Source: an uncultured Halocynthiibacter sp.
GTDB lineage: Bacteria; Pseudomonadota; Alphaproteobacteria; Rhodobacterales; Rhodobacteraceae
NCBI GenBank assembly: GCA_947503035.1
Contig: CANNCD010000002.1
Coordinates: 248,001-312,000 of the forward strand
Reading direction: 5' to 3'
Length of the DNA: 64,000 nt
Within the stretch, counting starts at the first letter, position 1; each line of letters begins with the position of its first letter. Below the pieces are notes generated by a model. That model was not told the origin of the DNA and made no database searches. It saw only the letters and a list, made by a program, of their open reading frames with translations. Below, one piece after another: positions 38,553 through 49,596 of the stretch. The position numbers were made by a program, and so were the translations under genes.

Positions 38553-39333
38553 TCTTGATCTCATCACAGATGCGGCCCGCGCAAGCGGCGACATCGCCCG
38601 CCGGTTCTGGAAACAGTGCCCCGAAACGTGGGAAAAATCCCCCGAGGCGGGCCCTGTGACCGAGGCTGATCTGGCGATTGATACCATGCTGCGGACCGAG
38701 CTGATCGCGGCACGGCCCGACTATGGCTGGCTGTCCGAAGAGACCGAAGACAGCACCGAACGTCTGGCCCATGACGCGGTGTTTATCGTTGATCCCATCG
38801 ACGGGACACGCGCGTTTATCGAGGGTTCGGACACCTTTGCCCACTCTATCGCGGTTGCACGTGGCGGGGTCGTGACAGCGGCGGCCGTGTATTTACCGAT
38901 TCTTGATCTGATGTTCACGGCGACGCCGGACGGGCCGGCAACGGTGAACGGCGCGGCAATGTCCCCGACCGACACGACCGACATTTGCGGCGCGACCGTT
39001 TTGGCGCATCAACGCAATTATGACCCTGATAATTGGTGCGACGGCGTTCCTGATGTTGATCGTCAGTTCCGCTCCTCCCTCGCCTATCGGCTTTGTCTTG
39101 TGGCCAAGGGTGACTTCGACGCGATGCTGACCCTTCGCGGGACATGGGAATGGGACGTTGCGGCCGGTGGTCTTATTGCGACGCGGGCAGGTGCAACGGT
39201 TACGGATAAATTCAACACCACCCCCGTGTATAACCAACCGGACCCCCGCCATCGGGGCATGGTTGCGGCGGGCCCACGGCTTCATTCTGAAATCATTGGG
39301 CGGCTTCGGACGTCGCCTCTTTCAACGGTTTAG
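38545..39333 (+). CDS. Inositol monophosphatase family (CysQ-like bisphosphatase)
   Basis: Metal-dependent phosphatase of 262 residues in the IMPase/FBPase fold. The two family motifs are VDPIDGTRAFIEG and WEWDVAAGGLIATRAGA, with the acidic SEETEDS before them; they bind Mg2+. Related enzymes hydrolyse 3'-phosphoadenosine phosphates (CysQ) or inositol/histidinol phosphate. The substrate cannot be chosen from sequence. The likely GTG start at 38545 lies within the end of pmbA; a TTG at 38539 is the alternative. Confidence 0.87.
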   Translation: MTDLDLITDAARASGDIARRFWKQCPETWEKSPEAGPVTEADLAIDTMLRTELIAARPDYGWLSEETEDSTERLAHDAVFIVDPIDGTRAFIEGSDTFAHSIAVARGGVVTAAAVYLPILDLMFTATPDGPATVNGAAMSPTDTTDICGATVLAHQRNYDPDNWCDGVPDVDRQFRSSLAYRLCLVAKGDFDAMLTLRGTWEWDVAAGGLIATRAGATVTDKFNTTPVYNQPDPRHRGMVAAGPRLHSEIIGRLRTSPLSTV

Positions 39334-39381
39334 AACATCCACTAGGGTGATTTTGAACGCTTAACCAACGCGGAGATTACG

Positions 39382-39627
39382 ATGACACAACGTTTGCACC
39401 TTGTATTTGGCGGTGAATTGGTCGACCCCACAAAAAACGTTTTCAAAGACGTGAACGACATCCACATCGTGGGCATGTTCCCCAACTACGAGGCCGCGTT
39501 TAACGCATGGAAGGCCGAGGCGCAGCGCACAGTCGACAACGCCCACATGCGGTATTTCATCGCGCACATTCACCGTCTGCGCGACGAAGAGGCGGCGGCC
39601 TCTTCAACAGAAGAACTCGGCCACTAG
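39382..39627 (+). CDS. DUF4170 small protein
   Basis: An 81-residue DUF4170 protein (MTQRLHLVFGGELVDPTKNVF, then FPNYEAAFNAWKAEAQRTVDNAHMRYFI). It is found widely in alphaproteobacteria, often next to Kdo or lipid A genes; function is unknown. No signal or membrane helix. It is nine bases upstream of waaA, so probably in the same transcript. Confidence 0.88.
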   Translation: MTQRLHLVFGGELVDPTKNVFKDVNDIHIVGMFPNYEAAFNAWKAEAQRTVDNAHMRYFIAHIHRLRDEEAAASSTEELGH

Positions 39628-39636
39628 GCTCACTTG

Positions 39637-40845
39637 ATGTCAGTCGCGCTTCGTCTCTATTTGTCGACACGTCGGTCTGAGGGCGCGACTGACACCCCCG
39701 ATTTTGCCCCCCGTCCCGAGGGTCACGTCATGTGGTTCCACGTGGTGTCCGAGGGCGATGTGTTCGCGACGCTGGAATTGATCCGGTGCCTGCGCGAAGA
39801 CAGCTTTGGCGTCACTTATGTGGTGACCTCGCCGGTGACTTTGGCGCTTGGCCAAGATTGGGACGACGTTTTTGTTTACATGGGTATGGGGGACGGTGCG
39901 ACCGTGGTCGACGCCTTTCTGCGGCACTGGCGGCCCAGCCATCTTGTCTGGGTGGGGGAAACCCTTGATCCGGTGTATTTGATGGCGGCGGTGCGCGATG
40001 GGGTTGGGGCCACCTTGATCAATGGGCATATCGACCGCAAACAGCGATCTCGCTGGCGTATTATTCCAGGGGCGTTGACGTCCATGGTTGGTGTGTTTTC
40101 CCGCATTCTTACCACCGATAACGAAAAAGCGCGTGAATTTTTGCGTTTGGGCGCGGATGAGGCATCGGTGGATGTGGTAGGCGCTCTCCAAGAAGGCACG
40201 ACCGCGTTGCCCTATTCCGAGGTGGATCGCGCCCATCTGGCCGAAGGATTTGGCGGCCGTCCCGTTTGGCTGGCGGCGCAGATCCATGAAGGCGAGGAAA
40301 AGGCCGTGATCGAGGCCCATTTACGCGCGACACGTCGGGCGCATCGGCTTTTGCTTATTGTGGTTCCCCACGACCCTGCGCGTGGGGTCGGGCTTGCCAA
40401 TGAATTGGCGGCGCGTGGCGTTCGGGTCTTGCTAAGGTCCAGCGGCGAAGAGCCCCGTGACGACACCCAGATTTATATTGCCGATAGCCATGAGGCGATG
40501 GGGCTTTGGTATCGATTGGCGTCCGTGTCGTTTCTTGGGCAATCTCTGGTGGGCTTTGGCGGGATCAACCCGTTTGACGCAGCCGCGCTTGGTTCCGGTA
40601 TTATTCACGGGCCGCATGTCGGGCCATATGAGCGATCCTATGCGCGTTTGGCCGCGAATGGAGCGACCAAAGTTGTGCGCAACGTCAACGATCTTGCACG
40701 CGCGGTCGAGGTTCTTCAGGCGCCCGATGTCGCCGCCCTTTTGGCGCATGAGGCGTGGAAAGTATGCACCTCTGGTGCCGAGGTGACAGATCGCATTAAG
40801 GATTTGTTGCTGGATACAATTGATATGTTCGAAGAGGTCCCATAA
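39637..40845 (+). CDS. waaA: 3-deoxy-D-manno-octulosonate transferase (WaaA/KdtA)
   Basis: Transfers Kdo from CMP-Kdo to lipid A precursor at the inner membrane. The 402 residues follow the two-domain GT-B plan: N-terminal [49 protein letters not shown], and the C-terminal [26 protein letters not shown] loop. The typical N-terminal motif is VSVGE with a catalytic Glu; here VSEGD puts Asp41 there. I chose ATG 39637 over a TTG one codon upstream. The neighbours DUF4170 and lpxK support a lipid A role. Confidence 0.82.
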   Translation: MSVALRLYLSTRRSEGATDTPDFAPRPEGHVMWFHVVSEGDVFATLELIRCLREDSFGVTYVVTSPVTLALGQDWDDVFVYMGMGDGATVVDAFLRHWRPSHLVWVGETLDPVYLMAAVRDGVGATLINGHIDRKQRSRWRIIPGALTSMVGVFSRILTTDNEKAREFLRLGADEASVDVVGALQEGTTALPYSEVDRAHLAEGFGGRPVWLAAQIHEGEEKAVIEAHLRATRRAHRLLLIVVPHDPARGVGLANELAARGVRVLLRSSGEEPRDDTQIYIADSHEAMGLWYRLASVSFLGQSLVGFGGINPFDAAALGSGIIHGPHVGPYERSYARLAANGATKVVRNVNDLARAVEVLQAPDVAALLAHEAWKVCTSGAEVTDRIKDLLLDTIDMFEEVP

Positions 40846-41840
40846 TGCGCGCTCCTTTGTTTTGGTACACCGATCCCGCGCGGCCATCTTTGCCGTCTCG
40901 TTTGTTGGCGCCTTTGGCGAAACTCTATGCCCGTGGAACCGCGCGCCGTTTGCTGCGGCAACGGGGGTATCGGTCCAAGGTGCCGGTGATCTGTGTCGGT
41001 AACATCAACGCAGGCGGGACGGGAAAAACGCCGTCGACCATCGCGATTGTACAACATCTTTTGGGCATGGGCCTGTCGCCCTATGTCGTGTCGCGCGGCT
41101 ATGGCGGGACGTTGGACGGGCCGGTTTTGGTCGGTGCGCAATCCGCGGCCGAGGTCGGGGATGAACCGCTTTTGTTGGCCGCGTTTTGTCCCACCATCGT
41201 CGCCAAGGACCGCGCCGCGGGCGTGCGAATGGCCGAAGACGCAGGCGCCGATGTGATCCTGATGGATGACGGATTTCAGAACCCATCGGTGCACAAGGAC
41301 CTGTCGATTGTCGTCGTTGACGCCGCCCGTGGGTTTGGCAACGGACGTGTGTTGCCAGCGGGGCCGCTTCGTGAGCCGGTGCATGTGGGTATGTTGCGTG
41401 CGGATTTGGTGTTGTCCATTGGGGGCCCACAGGCACAGGCGACATTCGCCAAGGACTGGGCCCATGCAATCCCCGTGCCGCATATCACTGGCGCGCTGGA
41501 ACCTTTGCAGATGGGGTATGATTTTACGGATACGCGGGTGCTGGCGTTCGCGGGCATTGGCCACCCCGAGAAATTCTTTGCCACACTGCGGGCGATGGGC
41601 GCGGATGTGATCCGAGGCGAGGCGCTTGCCGATCATCAACCGTTGACCGATGCGCTTATGCTGCGTCTCGATAAAGAGGCCGCGCTCCATCAGGCACAGC
41701 TGGTGACCACCGAAAAGGACGCCGTGCGTCTGCCCGAACAGTTCCGCACACATGTGTTGACGGTGCCGGTGCGGCTGGTCCTAAACGACGAAACGCCGCT
41801 TGTGGCGGCGCTTCGATCCATTGGTTTGGGGCGCGATTAA
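40845..41840 (+). CDS. lpxK: Tetraacyldisaccharide 4'-kinase
   Basis: Adds the 4'-phosphate to the lipid A precursor at the membrane face. The 331 residues contain the P-loop [12 protein letters not shown] near residue 50, [20 protein letters not shown], the LPAGPLREP loop and [12 protein letters not shown]. The TAATG overlap with waaA shows coupling. The first segment ([18 protein letters not shown]) is the usual N-terminal amphipathic helix. It ends convergent to dsbA with a four-base overlap. Confidence 0.95.
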   Translation: MRAPLFWYTDPARPSLPSRLLAPLAKLYARGTARRLLRQRGYRSKVPVICVGNINAGGTGKTPSTIAIVQHLLGMGLSPYVVSRGYGGTLDGPVLVGAQSAAEVGDEPLLLAAFCPTIVAKDRAAGVRMAEDAGADVILMDDGFQNPSVHKDLSIVVVDAARGFGNGRVLPAGPLREPVHVGMLRADLVLSIGGPQAQATFAKDWAHAIPVPHITGALEPLQMGYDFTDTRVLAFAGIGHPEKFFATLRAMGADVIRGEALADHQPLTDALMLRLDKEAALHQAQLVTTEKDAVRLPEQFRTHVLTVPVRLVLNDETPLVAALRSIGLGRD

Positions 41841-42502
41841 AGCGCGGCGTCGAGAACTTTCTTCAGCTCGGTATAGTTCACGTTTGCCTGTGGTTTGCCG
41901 TTGATCACAAAGGACGGCGTGGCGCGCACGTTGTCCTTGGTCGCGTTCTCTTGGTACCAAGCGATCAATGTCTGGGCCTTGTCGGTGTCTTCGAAACATG
42001 CGGTGATTTCGTCTGCGGTAAAGCCAGCAGACAGACCGATTTTGTTCAGATTCGCCGCGATGGAACCGTCTTGGCCACCGGACAACCATTCGCTTTGCTT
42101 GCTGAACAACAGGTCGTTCACGCCAAAGAAACGTTCTTGGCCGCCACAACGGGCCAACATGGACGCCCAAAGACCAAAGCGGTCAAAGTACACTTCGCGG
42201 AACACGAATTTCACCTTGCCGGTGTCGATGTAATCTTTTTGCAGATCGTGGAACACGTTGTTGTGGAAGCTCGCGCAGTGCGGGCAGGTATAGGACGCGT
42301 ATTCGATCATGGTGATTGGCGCGTTTTCGTCACCCAGAACCATCTCTTGGATCACGGATGTGTCGATGTCTGCGGGTGCGTCTTGGGCATTCAAGCGGGC
42401 GAACCCGTCGTCCACGGACGATGTCTGTGATGTGTAGAATGCGTAGCCACCTGTTGCGACGGCAACGGCACCAGCACCAATAACAAAATCTCTGCGGTTC
42501 AT
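41837..42502 (-). CDS. DsbA-family thioredoxin with Tat-like signal
   Basis: Periplasmic disulfide oxidoreductase, 221 residues, with CPHC active site (Cys73/Cys76 in [12 protein letters not shown]) and the cis-Pro region [11 protein letters not shown]. The N-terminus [19 protein letters not shown] carries a twin-arginine-like motif, so export may be by Tat. It likely introduces or isomerises disulfides in exported proteins. The dciA gene is just upstream on the same strand (4-base gap), so the two are probably co-transcribed. Confidence 0.88.
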   Translation of the reverse strand: MNRRDFVIGAGAVAVATGGYAFYTSQTSSVDDGFARLNAQDAPADIDTSVIQEMVLGDENAPITMIEYASYTCPHCASFHNNVFHDLQKDYIDTGKVKFVFREVYFDRFGLWASMLARCGGQERFFGVNDLLFSKQSEWLSGGQDGSIAANLNKIGLSAGFTADEITACFEDTDKAQTLIAWYQENATKDNVRATPSFVINGKPQANVNYTELKKVLDAAL

Positions 42503-42506
42503 GGGG

Positions 42507-43040
42507 TTATCCTTGTTTGGTCTTTGTTTTTAATATGATCGATTGTCCCAGCGCTTCAAGGGCTGCGCGCAGACCTTCGTCGCCAATGGGGGCCACGGCG
42601 GCCTTGGCGGCGGCTTTCTGCTCAGGGCTTGGCTCGGGACGCGCGGGTTTCGGCGCATCGATGAACTGGGCCTGACCCTCGGCGAAACCGGTGGGCGCGG
42701 TCTGGGTGATGCGAATCCGCGAAATGGCGTTATAGCCATAGCACGCGTTCACGCGGTCTTGGATGCGGGGCAGGTCGGCCTGCAACATGGGGGCCTGCGC
42801 GCCGGTTGTAAGAATGGTCATGGTCGCGCCAAAGCCACCTTGGCCATAGCTGACCTTGATTGGTTTCGCGATTTTGGCGGTGTCTTCGCCCACGATTTCG
42901 GCCCAATGGGTCAACAAACGGGATACGGCAAAGCCCCGTTTTTCGCCCGCTTTGCGGATCTGTTTCTGAAGGAGTCCAGACGTGCGTTCAAATCCGCGCT
43001 TACGGCGGTGGTTTGACGCGTATGATGTGGCCTTTTTCAT
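42507..43040 (-). CDS. dciA: DUF721 protein (DciA-like helicase loader)
   Basis: A 177-residue DUF721 protein. The N-terminal domain FERTSGLLQKQIRKAGEKRGFAVSRLLTHWAEIVG and the motif ARxAxPxxVxxxxxxL-like IKVSYGQGGFGATMTILTTGAQAPMLQADLPRI are as in DciA, which loads the replicative helicase in bacteria lacking DnaC. The C-terminal tail is Pro/Ala-rich (DAPKPARPEPSPEQ). It is divergent from mutY and precedes dsbA. Confidence 0.85.
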   Translation of the reverse strand: MKKATSYASNHRRKRGFERTSGLLQKQIRKAGEKRGFAVSRLLTHWAEIVGEDTAKIAKPIKVSYGQGGFGATMTILTTGAQAPMLQADLPRIQDRVNACYGYNAISRIRITQTAPTGFAEGQAQFIDAPKPARPEPSPEQKAAAKAAVAPIGDEGLRAALEALGQSIILKTKTKQG

Positions 43041-43121
43041 CTGTCATTCCTTGTGGGTTGCCCTATCTTAGACGCAACGGCGGCGGGTGCCAGTTCAATT
43101 AAAGTTAAGGACGGATAAATA

Positions 43122-44186
43122 TTGCGTGATCCAAGTTTCTCAGACGTGCTTTTGGCGTGGTACGACGTGCATGCGCGCGAAATGCCGTGGCGCGTTGGCC
43201 CAGCGGATCGTATGGCGGGCGTGCGCCCCGACCCCTATGCGGTGTGGATGTCCGAGATCATGTTGCAACAAACCACCGTTGCGGCGGTCACGGAATATTT
43301 CCGCAAGTTCATTGCCGCATGGCCGACGGTTGCCGATTTGGCGGCGGCGGATGACGCCGATGTCATGGCGGCATGGGCGGGGCTTGGATATTATGCGCGG
43401 GCGCGGAACCTGTTGAAATGTGCGCGGGCTGTGGTGGCGGACCACGGCGGCGTGTTCCCGTCGACCTATGACGCATTGCTCAAATTGCCGGGCATTGGGC
43501 CCTATACGGCGGGGGCGGTATCGTCGATCGCCTTTGATCAGGCATCGGTCGTGGTGGACGGAAATGTGGAACGGGTCATGGCACGATATTTCGCGGAACT
43601 GACCCCATTGCCCGCCGCCAAGCCCGCGTTGACGGCGCTCGCGGCACAGGAAACACCGGACAACCGCGCGGGCGATTACGCGCAGGCGGTGATGGATTTG
43701 GGCGCGACGATCTGTTCGCCGAAATCGCCGGCCTGCGGCATTTGCCCCGTGATGGAGTGCTGCGCCGCCCGCGCCCAAGGCATCGCGGCCGAACTCCCGC
43801 GAAAAACACCTAAGAAACCCAAGCCGACGCGCACCGGAACCGCCTATGTCGTGCGGCGAACGGACGGCGCGTGGTTGTTGGAAACGCGACCGGAAAAGGG
43901 ATTGCTGGGCGGGATGCTCGGCTGGCCAACGACCGACTGGGCCGAGGGCCTGCCCAAGGTTGATCCGCCAGTTCCCGCCGATTGGCGTAACACCGACTTG
44001 ACCGTGCGCCACACCTTCACGCATTTTCATCTGGAGTTGGATGTGAAGTTGGCCGTGGTCCCGATGACCGCCGAACCGACACGGGGCGGGTTTGTTGACG
44101 CGTCAAAATTTAGCCCCAAAGATCTGCCAACTGTGATGCGCAAGGCATATGACGCCGCCGCGCCCTGCTTTGAAACGGAGACCTAG
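43122..44186 (+). CDS. mutY: A/G-specific adenine DNA glycosylase MutY
   Basis: Base-excision repair enzyme, 354 residues, that removes adenine opposite 8-oxoguanine. The HhH motif KLPGIGPYTAGAV with catalytic Asp146 (VVVDGNVERV), Glu45 (SEIMLQQT), and the 4Fe-4S cluster Cys198-Cys205-Cys208-Cys214 are all present. The C-terminal NUDIX-like domain (about 230-350) recognises 8-oxoG. The start is TTG at 43122 with AAGGA ten bases before. The stop abuts the alkB ATG. Confidence 0.95.
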   Translation: MRDPSFSDVLLAWYDVHAREMPWRVGPADRMAGVRPDPYAVWMSEIMLQQTTVAAVTEYFRKFIAAWPTVADLAAADDADVMAAWAGLGYYARARNLLKCARAVVADHGGVFPSTYDALLKLPGIGPYTAGAVSSIAFDQASVVVDGNVERVMARYFAELTPLPAAKPALTALAAQETPDNRAGDYAQAVMDLGATICSPKSPACGICPVMECCAARAQGIAAELPRKTPKKPKPTRTGTAYVVRRTDGAWLLETRPEKGLLGGMLGWPTTDWAEGLPKVDPPVPADWRNTDLTVRHTFTHFHLELDVKLAVVPMTAEPTRGGFVDASKFSPKDLPTVMRKAYDAAAPCFETET

Positions 44187-45317
44187 ATGTCCGATACCAA
44201 GATCGCAAAATTCACCACTGCGCTGCCGTTTTGGCTGTCGCTAACGACCGTTCCCCTTGCGATGGCAGGTGCGGCGTGGGGCGGTGTTTGGGTCTGGGCA
44301 CTGCCGATCTATGGCTGGATCATGTTCTCGGTTCTGGATGCGCTGATCGGTCTTAACACCGACAATCCTGACCCGTTGACGCCCGATGCCGACCTGTTTT
44401 GGTACCGGCTGGTGACGATGTTGTGGACGCCGATCCAGATCGTGCTGATCTTTGGGATGATTGCCTATGTCACCGCGACGGACCATTTGACGGTGTTCGA
44501 ACGCATCGTTGTGTTCTTTGGGGTTGGCATCGCGTCGGGGACGGTTGGCATCAACTATTCCCACGAATTGATGCATCAACAAAGCAAACTTGAACGTTGG
44601 ATGGGCGATATCCTGTTGGCGTCGGTGCTGTATAGCCATTTCCGGTCTGAACATTTGCTGGTCCATCACCGCTATGTGGCGACCCCGCGCGACCCTGTGA
44701 CGGCGCGTTATAACGAAGGGTTCCACCGGTTCTTCCCACGGGTTCTGCACCAATGTTTCCGTTCGGCGTGGAATGCGGAAAAGGCGATGCTGGCGCGCAA
44801 AAATCTTGGCCCGATGCACCCAAGCAACCCGTTCATGCGCTATGCCGCGTTGCAGATCGGGTTCCTGATCCTTGCGTTTATCGTCGGCGGTTGGCTGGGT
44901 GTGGCGTTGTTCCTCTGGCAGGCCTATATCGCGATTTGGCAGCTCGAGCTGGTGAACTATGTCGAACATTATGGCCTGACGCGCGAACACCTTGGCGACG
45001 GGAAATACGAACACGTCAAACCGCACCATAGCTGGAACGCTGCGCATCGGGCGACGAACTGGTTGCTGATCAATCTGCAACGCCATTCGGACCACCACTA
45101 TAAACCCGACCGTCGGTTTCCGTTGTTGCAAACCTATGACGAAGACGAGGCGCCACAGCTCCCGTTTAGCTATCCTTTGATGACATCCGCGGCGATGTGC
45201 CCTCCGATTTGGAAGCGCATCATGAACAAACGGGTCAAGGCGTGGAGGGCCAAATTTTACCCCGAGATCGAGGATTGGCATCCGTATAATAAGGCGCTTA
45301 ATCCGAAGCCTAGGTAA
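44187..45317 (+). CDS. AlkB-type integral membrane alkane hydroxylase
   Basis: A 376-residue non-heme diiron monooxygenase with about six membrane helices. Histidine boxes are present: HELMH (126-130), HLLVHH (156-161), NYVEHYG (257-263) and LQRHSDHH (298-304). AlkB adds oxygen to terminal C-H bonds of alkanes or related compounds and needs rubredoxin for electrons. No rubredoxin or alkane regulator is near. It starts directly at the mutY stop, so the two share a transcript, but functional linkage is uncertain. Fatty acyl or other substrates remain possible. Confidence 0.87.
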   Translation: MSDTKIAKFTTALPFWLSLTTVPLAMAGAAWGGVWVWALPIYGWIMFSVLDALIGLNTDNPDPLTPDADLFWYRLVTMLWTPIQIVLIFGMIAYVTATDHLTVFERIVVFFGVGIASGTVGINYSHELMHQQSKLERWMGDILLASVLYSHFRSEHLLVHHRYVATPRDPVTARYNEGFHRFFPRVLHQCFRSAWNAEKAMLARKNLGPMHPSNPFMRYAALQIGFLILAFIVGGWLGVALFLWQAYIAIWQLELVNYVEHYGLTREHLGDGKYEHVKPHHSWNAAHRATNWLLINLQRHSDHHYKPDRRFPLLQTYDEDEAPQLPFSYPLMTSAAMCPPIWKRIMNKRVKAWRAKFYPEIEDWHPYNKALNPKPR

Positions 45318-45377
45318 GGTGTAGAGCCGATTTCATAGAGAAACCTCGAGTAAATGCTCGATCCTCTGCGAGTTTGT

Positions 45378-45914
45378 TTATTCAGCGTCATGCTCGATGG
45401 ATATCACGTAGCCCCCTAGTGGCCTCCTGTCTGAAACAAAGTAAATCGCCTCCAGAACGACAACTAGACCCTGACTCTGAAATGTGCTTCTCAGCCCGTC
45501 GGCCTGTGCCTCAGGGGAACCGTCAACCGCTGCCTTGCTATATTCAGGGTCGCCAAACGCCTCGCTCGCCTTTTGTGAAAGCGATTTGAAATGCGGGGTG
45601 ATCTCGTCCACGGTTAGGTCCTTTGACGATACATGGCAAAAGTAGCGGCCTTCGCCCCCTTCAGGCGGAAGCTTATACTGCGGCCTACCCACAAGTCCTG
45701 CTCGCTTAGCTTTGGAAGCAACCTTCGCGAACTGGCGGTCCGCCTCGGCCGCTGCCCTTACTCCCTCATCTATTGAAGATCCTGACCTAAGCTCTAGCGC
45801 CAGTTTATTTAGGCAAGCTCGTTTGAAAATTCCTGCACCCGTACTTGCTGCGTCCGCAAATGCTGCTGTGGTCGAAAAAAGGCACATGCAGAAAATAATT
45901 GAAATGACTTTCAA
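45378..45914 (-). CDS. Secreted hypothetical protein
   Basis: I do not recognise this family. The 178 residues start with a Sec signal (MKVISIIFCMCLFSTTAAFA); mature sequence holds two cysteines in KRACLNKLAL and GRYFCHVSSK that may form a disulfide. The chain reads as a mixed alpha/beta domain. Base composition seems lower in GC, and codons (CTA, TCT, AGA-like) differ from most neighbours, so it may be a late arrival. It lies between alkB and ccrM, transcribed toward alkB. Confidence 0.7.
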   Translation of the reverse strand: MKVISIIFCMCLFSTTAAFADAASTGAGIFKRACLNKLALELRSGSSIDEGVRAAAEADRQFAKVASKAKRAGLVGRPQYKLPPEGGEGRYFCHVSSKDLTVDEITPHFKSLSQKASEAFGDPEYSKAAVDGSPEAQADGLRSTFQSQGLVVVLEAIYFVSDRRPLGGYVISIEHDAE

Positions 45915-46030
45915 GCTTTTCTCTCCTTGTAATTCGCGAGATCATCTAGCCTCGATGAGAAAATTCGTACAAAATCCTGATAACTTTCCTTAATGGGGCA
46001 TTGTCACACAGACTTGCACACCACAAAAGG

Positions 46031-46059
46031 CAAAAAGCCCTGCCAAGCTAATGGCAGGG
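46031..46059 (-). terminator. Terminator of ccrM
   Basis: On the minus strand CCCTGCCA pairs with TGGCAGGG (46038-46045 with 46052-46059), then CTTTTTGCCTTTTG follows. It lies 50 bases after the ccrM stop. Confidence 0.85.
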
Positions 46060-46108
46060 AAGTCGGGTGTCAGCGTTTGACCGCCGACACCGGCGGTAAT
46101 CGCTGTTA

Positions 46109-47949
<1,841 letters not shown>

Positions 47950-47987
47950 GGGGGCAGATGCCCAAATATCTGCCCCCCATGCAAGGT

Positions 47988-48443
47988 TTAAAGTTCGAAA
48001 CCGTTGTCTTTCAGGCAGCGAGGCGAGAACACCTCGCGCTTGCCGCGTGACGACCAGATCGTGGTCTCACATTTCTGTGGCAACTTACGGTAGTCGTCAT
48101 AGGTCTTTTGAAGACAATATGAGCCAAAGTACCGCTCTACCCCCTTGGAGGTGTGGAACTGTGTCAGACATTGTGCTGGCAACGGGTCAATCCGCGCATA
48201 GGTCGGGCGTTTGCGGGGATCAGGGCGATGTGGGGAAACATGCGGCGTTTTCGTGTGAGCGTGACGCTCGTGGCGGGGCTCTGCCTTGTTGTTTTTGCTG
48301 GCTTGGCTGATTGCGATGATTGCTGCAGCACCCAAAAGGAACTTGGCAAAGTCCTGATTATTGTTCGCCTGTACGGGGGCGGCGGTCATGCCGGTCAATG
48401 CGATTGCCGCGGCCATTGTGGTCATCGTGAATTTCTTAAGCAT
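47988..48443 (-). CDS. Secreted basic hypothetical protein
   Basis: A 151-residue secreted protein without recognised family name, though the pattern is familiar from other Rhodobacterales. A Sec signal (MLKKFTMTTMAAAIALTGMTAAPVQA) leads to a hydrophobic stretch FAKFLLGAAAIIAISQ that could anchor it, a His/Pro/Arg-rich linker (about 60-90), then a small cysteine domain with LPAQCL, FGSYCL, PQKCE and SPRCL. These four cysteines may pair. The ATG at 48443 has ribosome site AAAGGA and gives a clean signal peptide. Confidence 0.75.
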   Translation of the reverse strand: MLKKFTMTTMAAAIALTGMTAAPVQANNNQDFAKFLLGAAAIIAISQASKNNKAEPRHERHAHTKTPHVSPHRPDPRKRPTYARIDPLPAQCLTQFHTSKGVERYFGSYCLQKTYDDYRKLPQKCETTIWSSRGKREVFSPRCLKDNGFEL

Positions 48444-48600
48444 CGGTATATCCTTTGGTTTGGGCACGTTCGGATCGGTGCCGTGTGTTGATGACCAAGG
48501 ATGTGTTGAACCCGCCAAGTTAAACAATATCGCCCGCCTGATATGGGATAGCAGCGCCGTTGTTATTGAATAGCATGTGGGTTTTCGTCATGGTGACCCC

Positions 48601-48879
48601 ATGAAACATGCCCTTATTATATGTGCGCTTCTTTGCGCGTCGCCCGTATCGGCCACCTGTTATGCTGACTATAAGGCCAAACAGGATTCCCCACTGAAAC
48701 TTGATTATGGTGTTGTGCGCCTGTCTGATAGTCAGTGTAATATGTCCGATGCCAAACGTGTCGTTGATCGTGTTCTTGCGAACTCTGGTTGGACGCTTTT
48801 GGGGGTACAGTCCGTGTTTGACGATGCGGGCCTCGCAGAACGAAAGAAGAGAGCCGGTGAAAACATCCTCCGCAACTGA
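48601..48879 (+). CDS. Small secreted hypothetical protein
   Basis: A 92-residue protein with a signal peptide (MKHALIICALLCASPVSA) and a short mature domain starting with TCYADYKAK and holding NGWTLL-like NSGWTLLGVQSVFDDAGL. Two cysteines (TCYAD and SQCNM) could pair. Proteins of this look occur in related Rhodobacterales. Its end overlaps the start of the winged-helix protein by 23 bases, suggesting a joint transcript. Confidence 0.75.
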   Translation: MKHALIICALLCASPVSATCYADYKAKQDSPLKLDYGVVRLSDSQCNMSDAKRVVDRVLANSGWTLLGVQSVFDDAGLAERKKRAGENILRN

Positions 48880-49555
48880 TCTACGCCGCGCAGGTAGTCG
48901 GATCGTTATCATTGGAATCGCGGCGATTGTCGGGATCTTGTTGGCGACTGCGATTTTCCTTGTTTTGACCCTACCGGACGCCAATGCGTTTAATGCGCGG
49001 GTGGAACGGATATTTATCGAGAACGGCGGCCTGACGGGCAGCGACGAAATCAAGTTGTTGGAAATCCTTGCACAGTCTGGCACTGCCTTTTCCGAGACCC
49101 TCGCGTCATACCGGATCATCGTGTTCATTCTGCTGACCTTTGCCGCGTCGTTGTTGATTGCGGCCTTGGTGTTTTTGGTGACGCTGTTGGGGATGAACCG
49201 CCGGATGGGCGAAATCGAACGGGCCGGAATTCAGGTGTCATCCCTATTGATCAGTCGCGAAGAAAAGACCGTTTTCCTGAACAACATGGAATTCAAACTG
49301 ACCGATGCGGCGATTGAAACCCTGTCCGTCTTGGCCGAGGCCCGCATGGACGAGGACGTCCTGACCGGCGCCGAAATCGAAGGCATCGTGTCGGGGCGTT
49401 CTGCTGCGGATTGTGATGAATCGGCGGGGGCGACGCGGATCAAACGTCTGCGCGATTCTCTTGGTAACCAGATGGTCAGCGAACTTTTGGTAAAAAACAT
49501 CGCTCGTCGCGGCTATATGTTGGCCATCGACAAGGACGTCATCCGCGTTCTGTGA
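48857..49555 (+). CDS. Membrane-anchored winged-helix protein
   Basis: A 232-residue protein with two membrane helices (about 16-39 and 87-112) flanking a 45-residue loop, presumably periplasmic. The cytoplasmic C-terminal half reads like an OmpR/ToxR-type winged helix: a helical start FKLTDAAIETLSVLAEA and the wing region TRIKRLRDSLGNQMVSELLVKNIARRGYML. No receiver domain is present. It could be a membrane-bound transcription regulator, but DNA binding is untested. The start is GTG at 48857 with GAAGAGAG before it. It lies just upstream of imuA (41-base gap). Confidence 0.72.
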   Translation: MKTSSATDLRRAGSRIVIIGIAAIVGILLATAIFLVLTLPDANAFNARVERIFIENGGLTGSDEIKLLEILAQSGTAFSETLASYRIIVFILLTFAASLLIAALVFLVTLLGMNRRMGEIERAGIQVSSLLISREEKTVFLNNMEFKLTDAAIETLSVLAEARMDEDVLTGAEIEGIVSGRSAADCDESAGATRIKRLRDSLGNQMVSELLVKNIARRGYMLAIDKDVIRVL

Positions 49556-49596
49556 TTTCTGATTTTCCCGTTTTGTTCCCTGTGGTATCATGGGGC

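Noticed and set aside
46078-46100. Small inverted repeat (ACCGCC/GGCGGT) near the ccrM end as a second terminator
   Set aside because: No T run follows it and a better terminator lies next to it.
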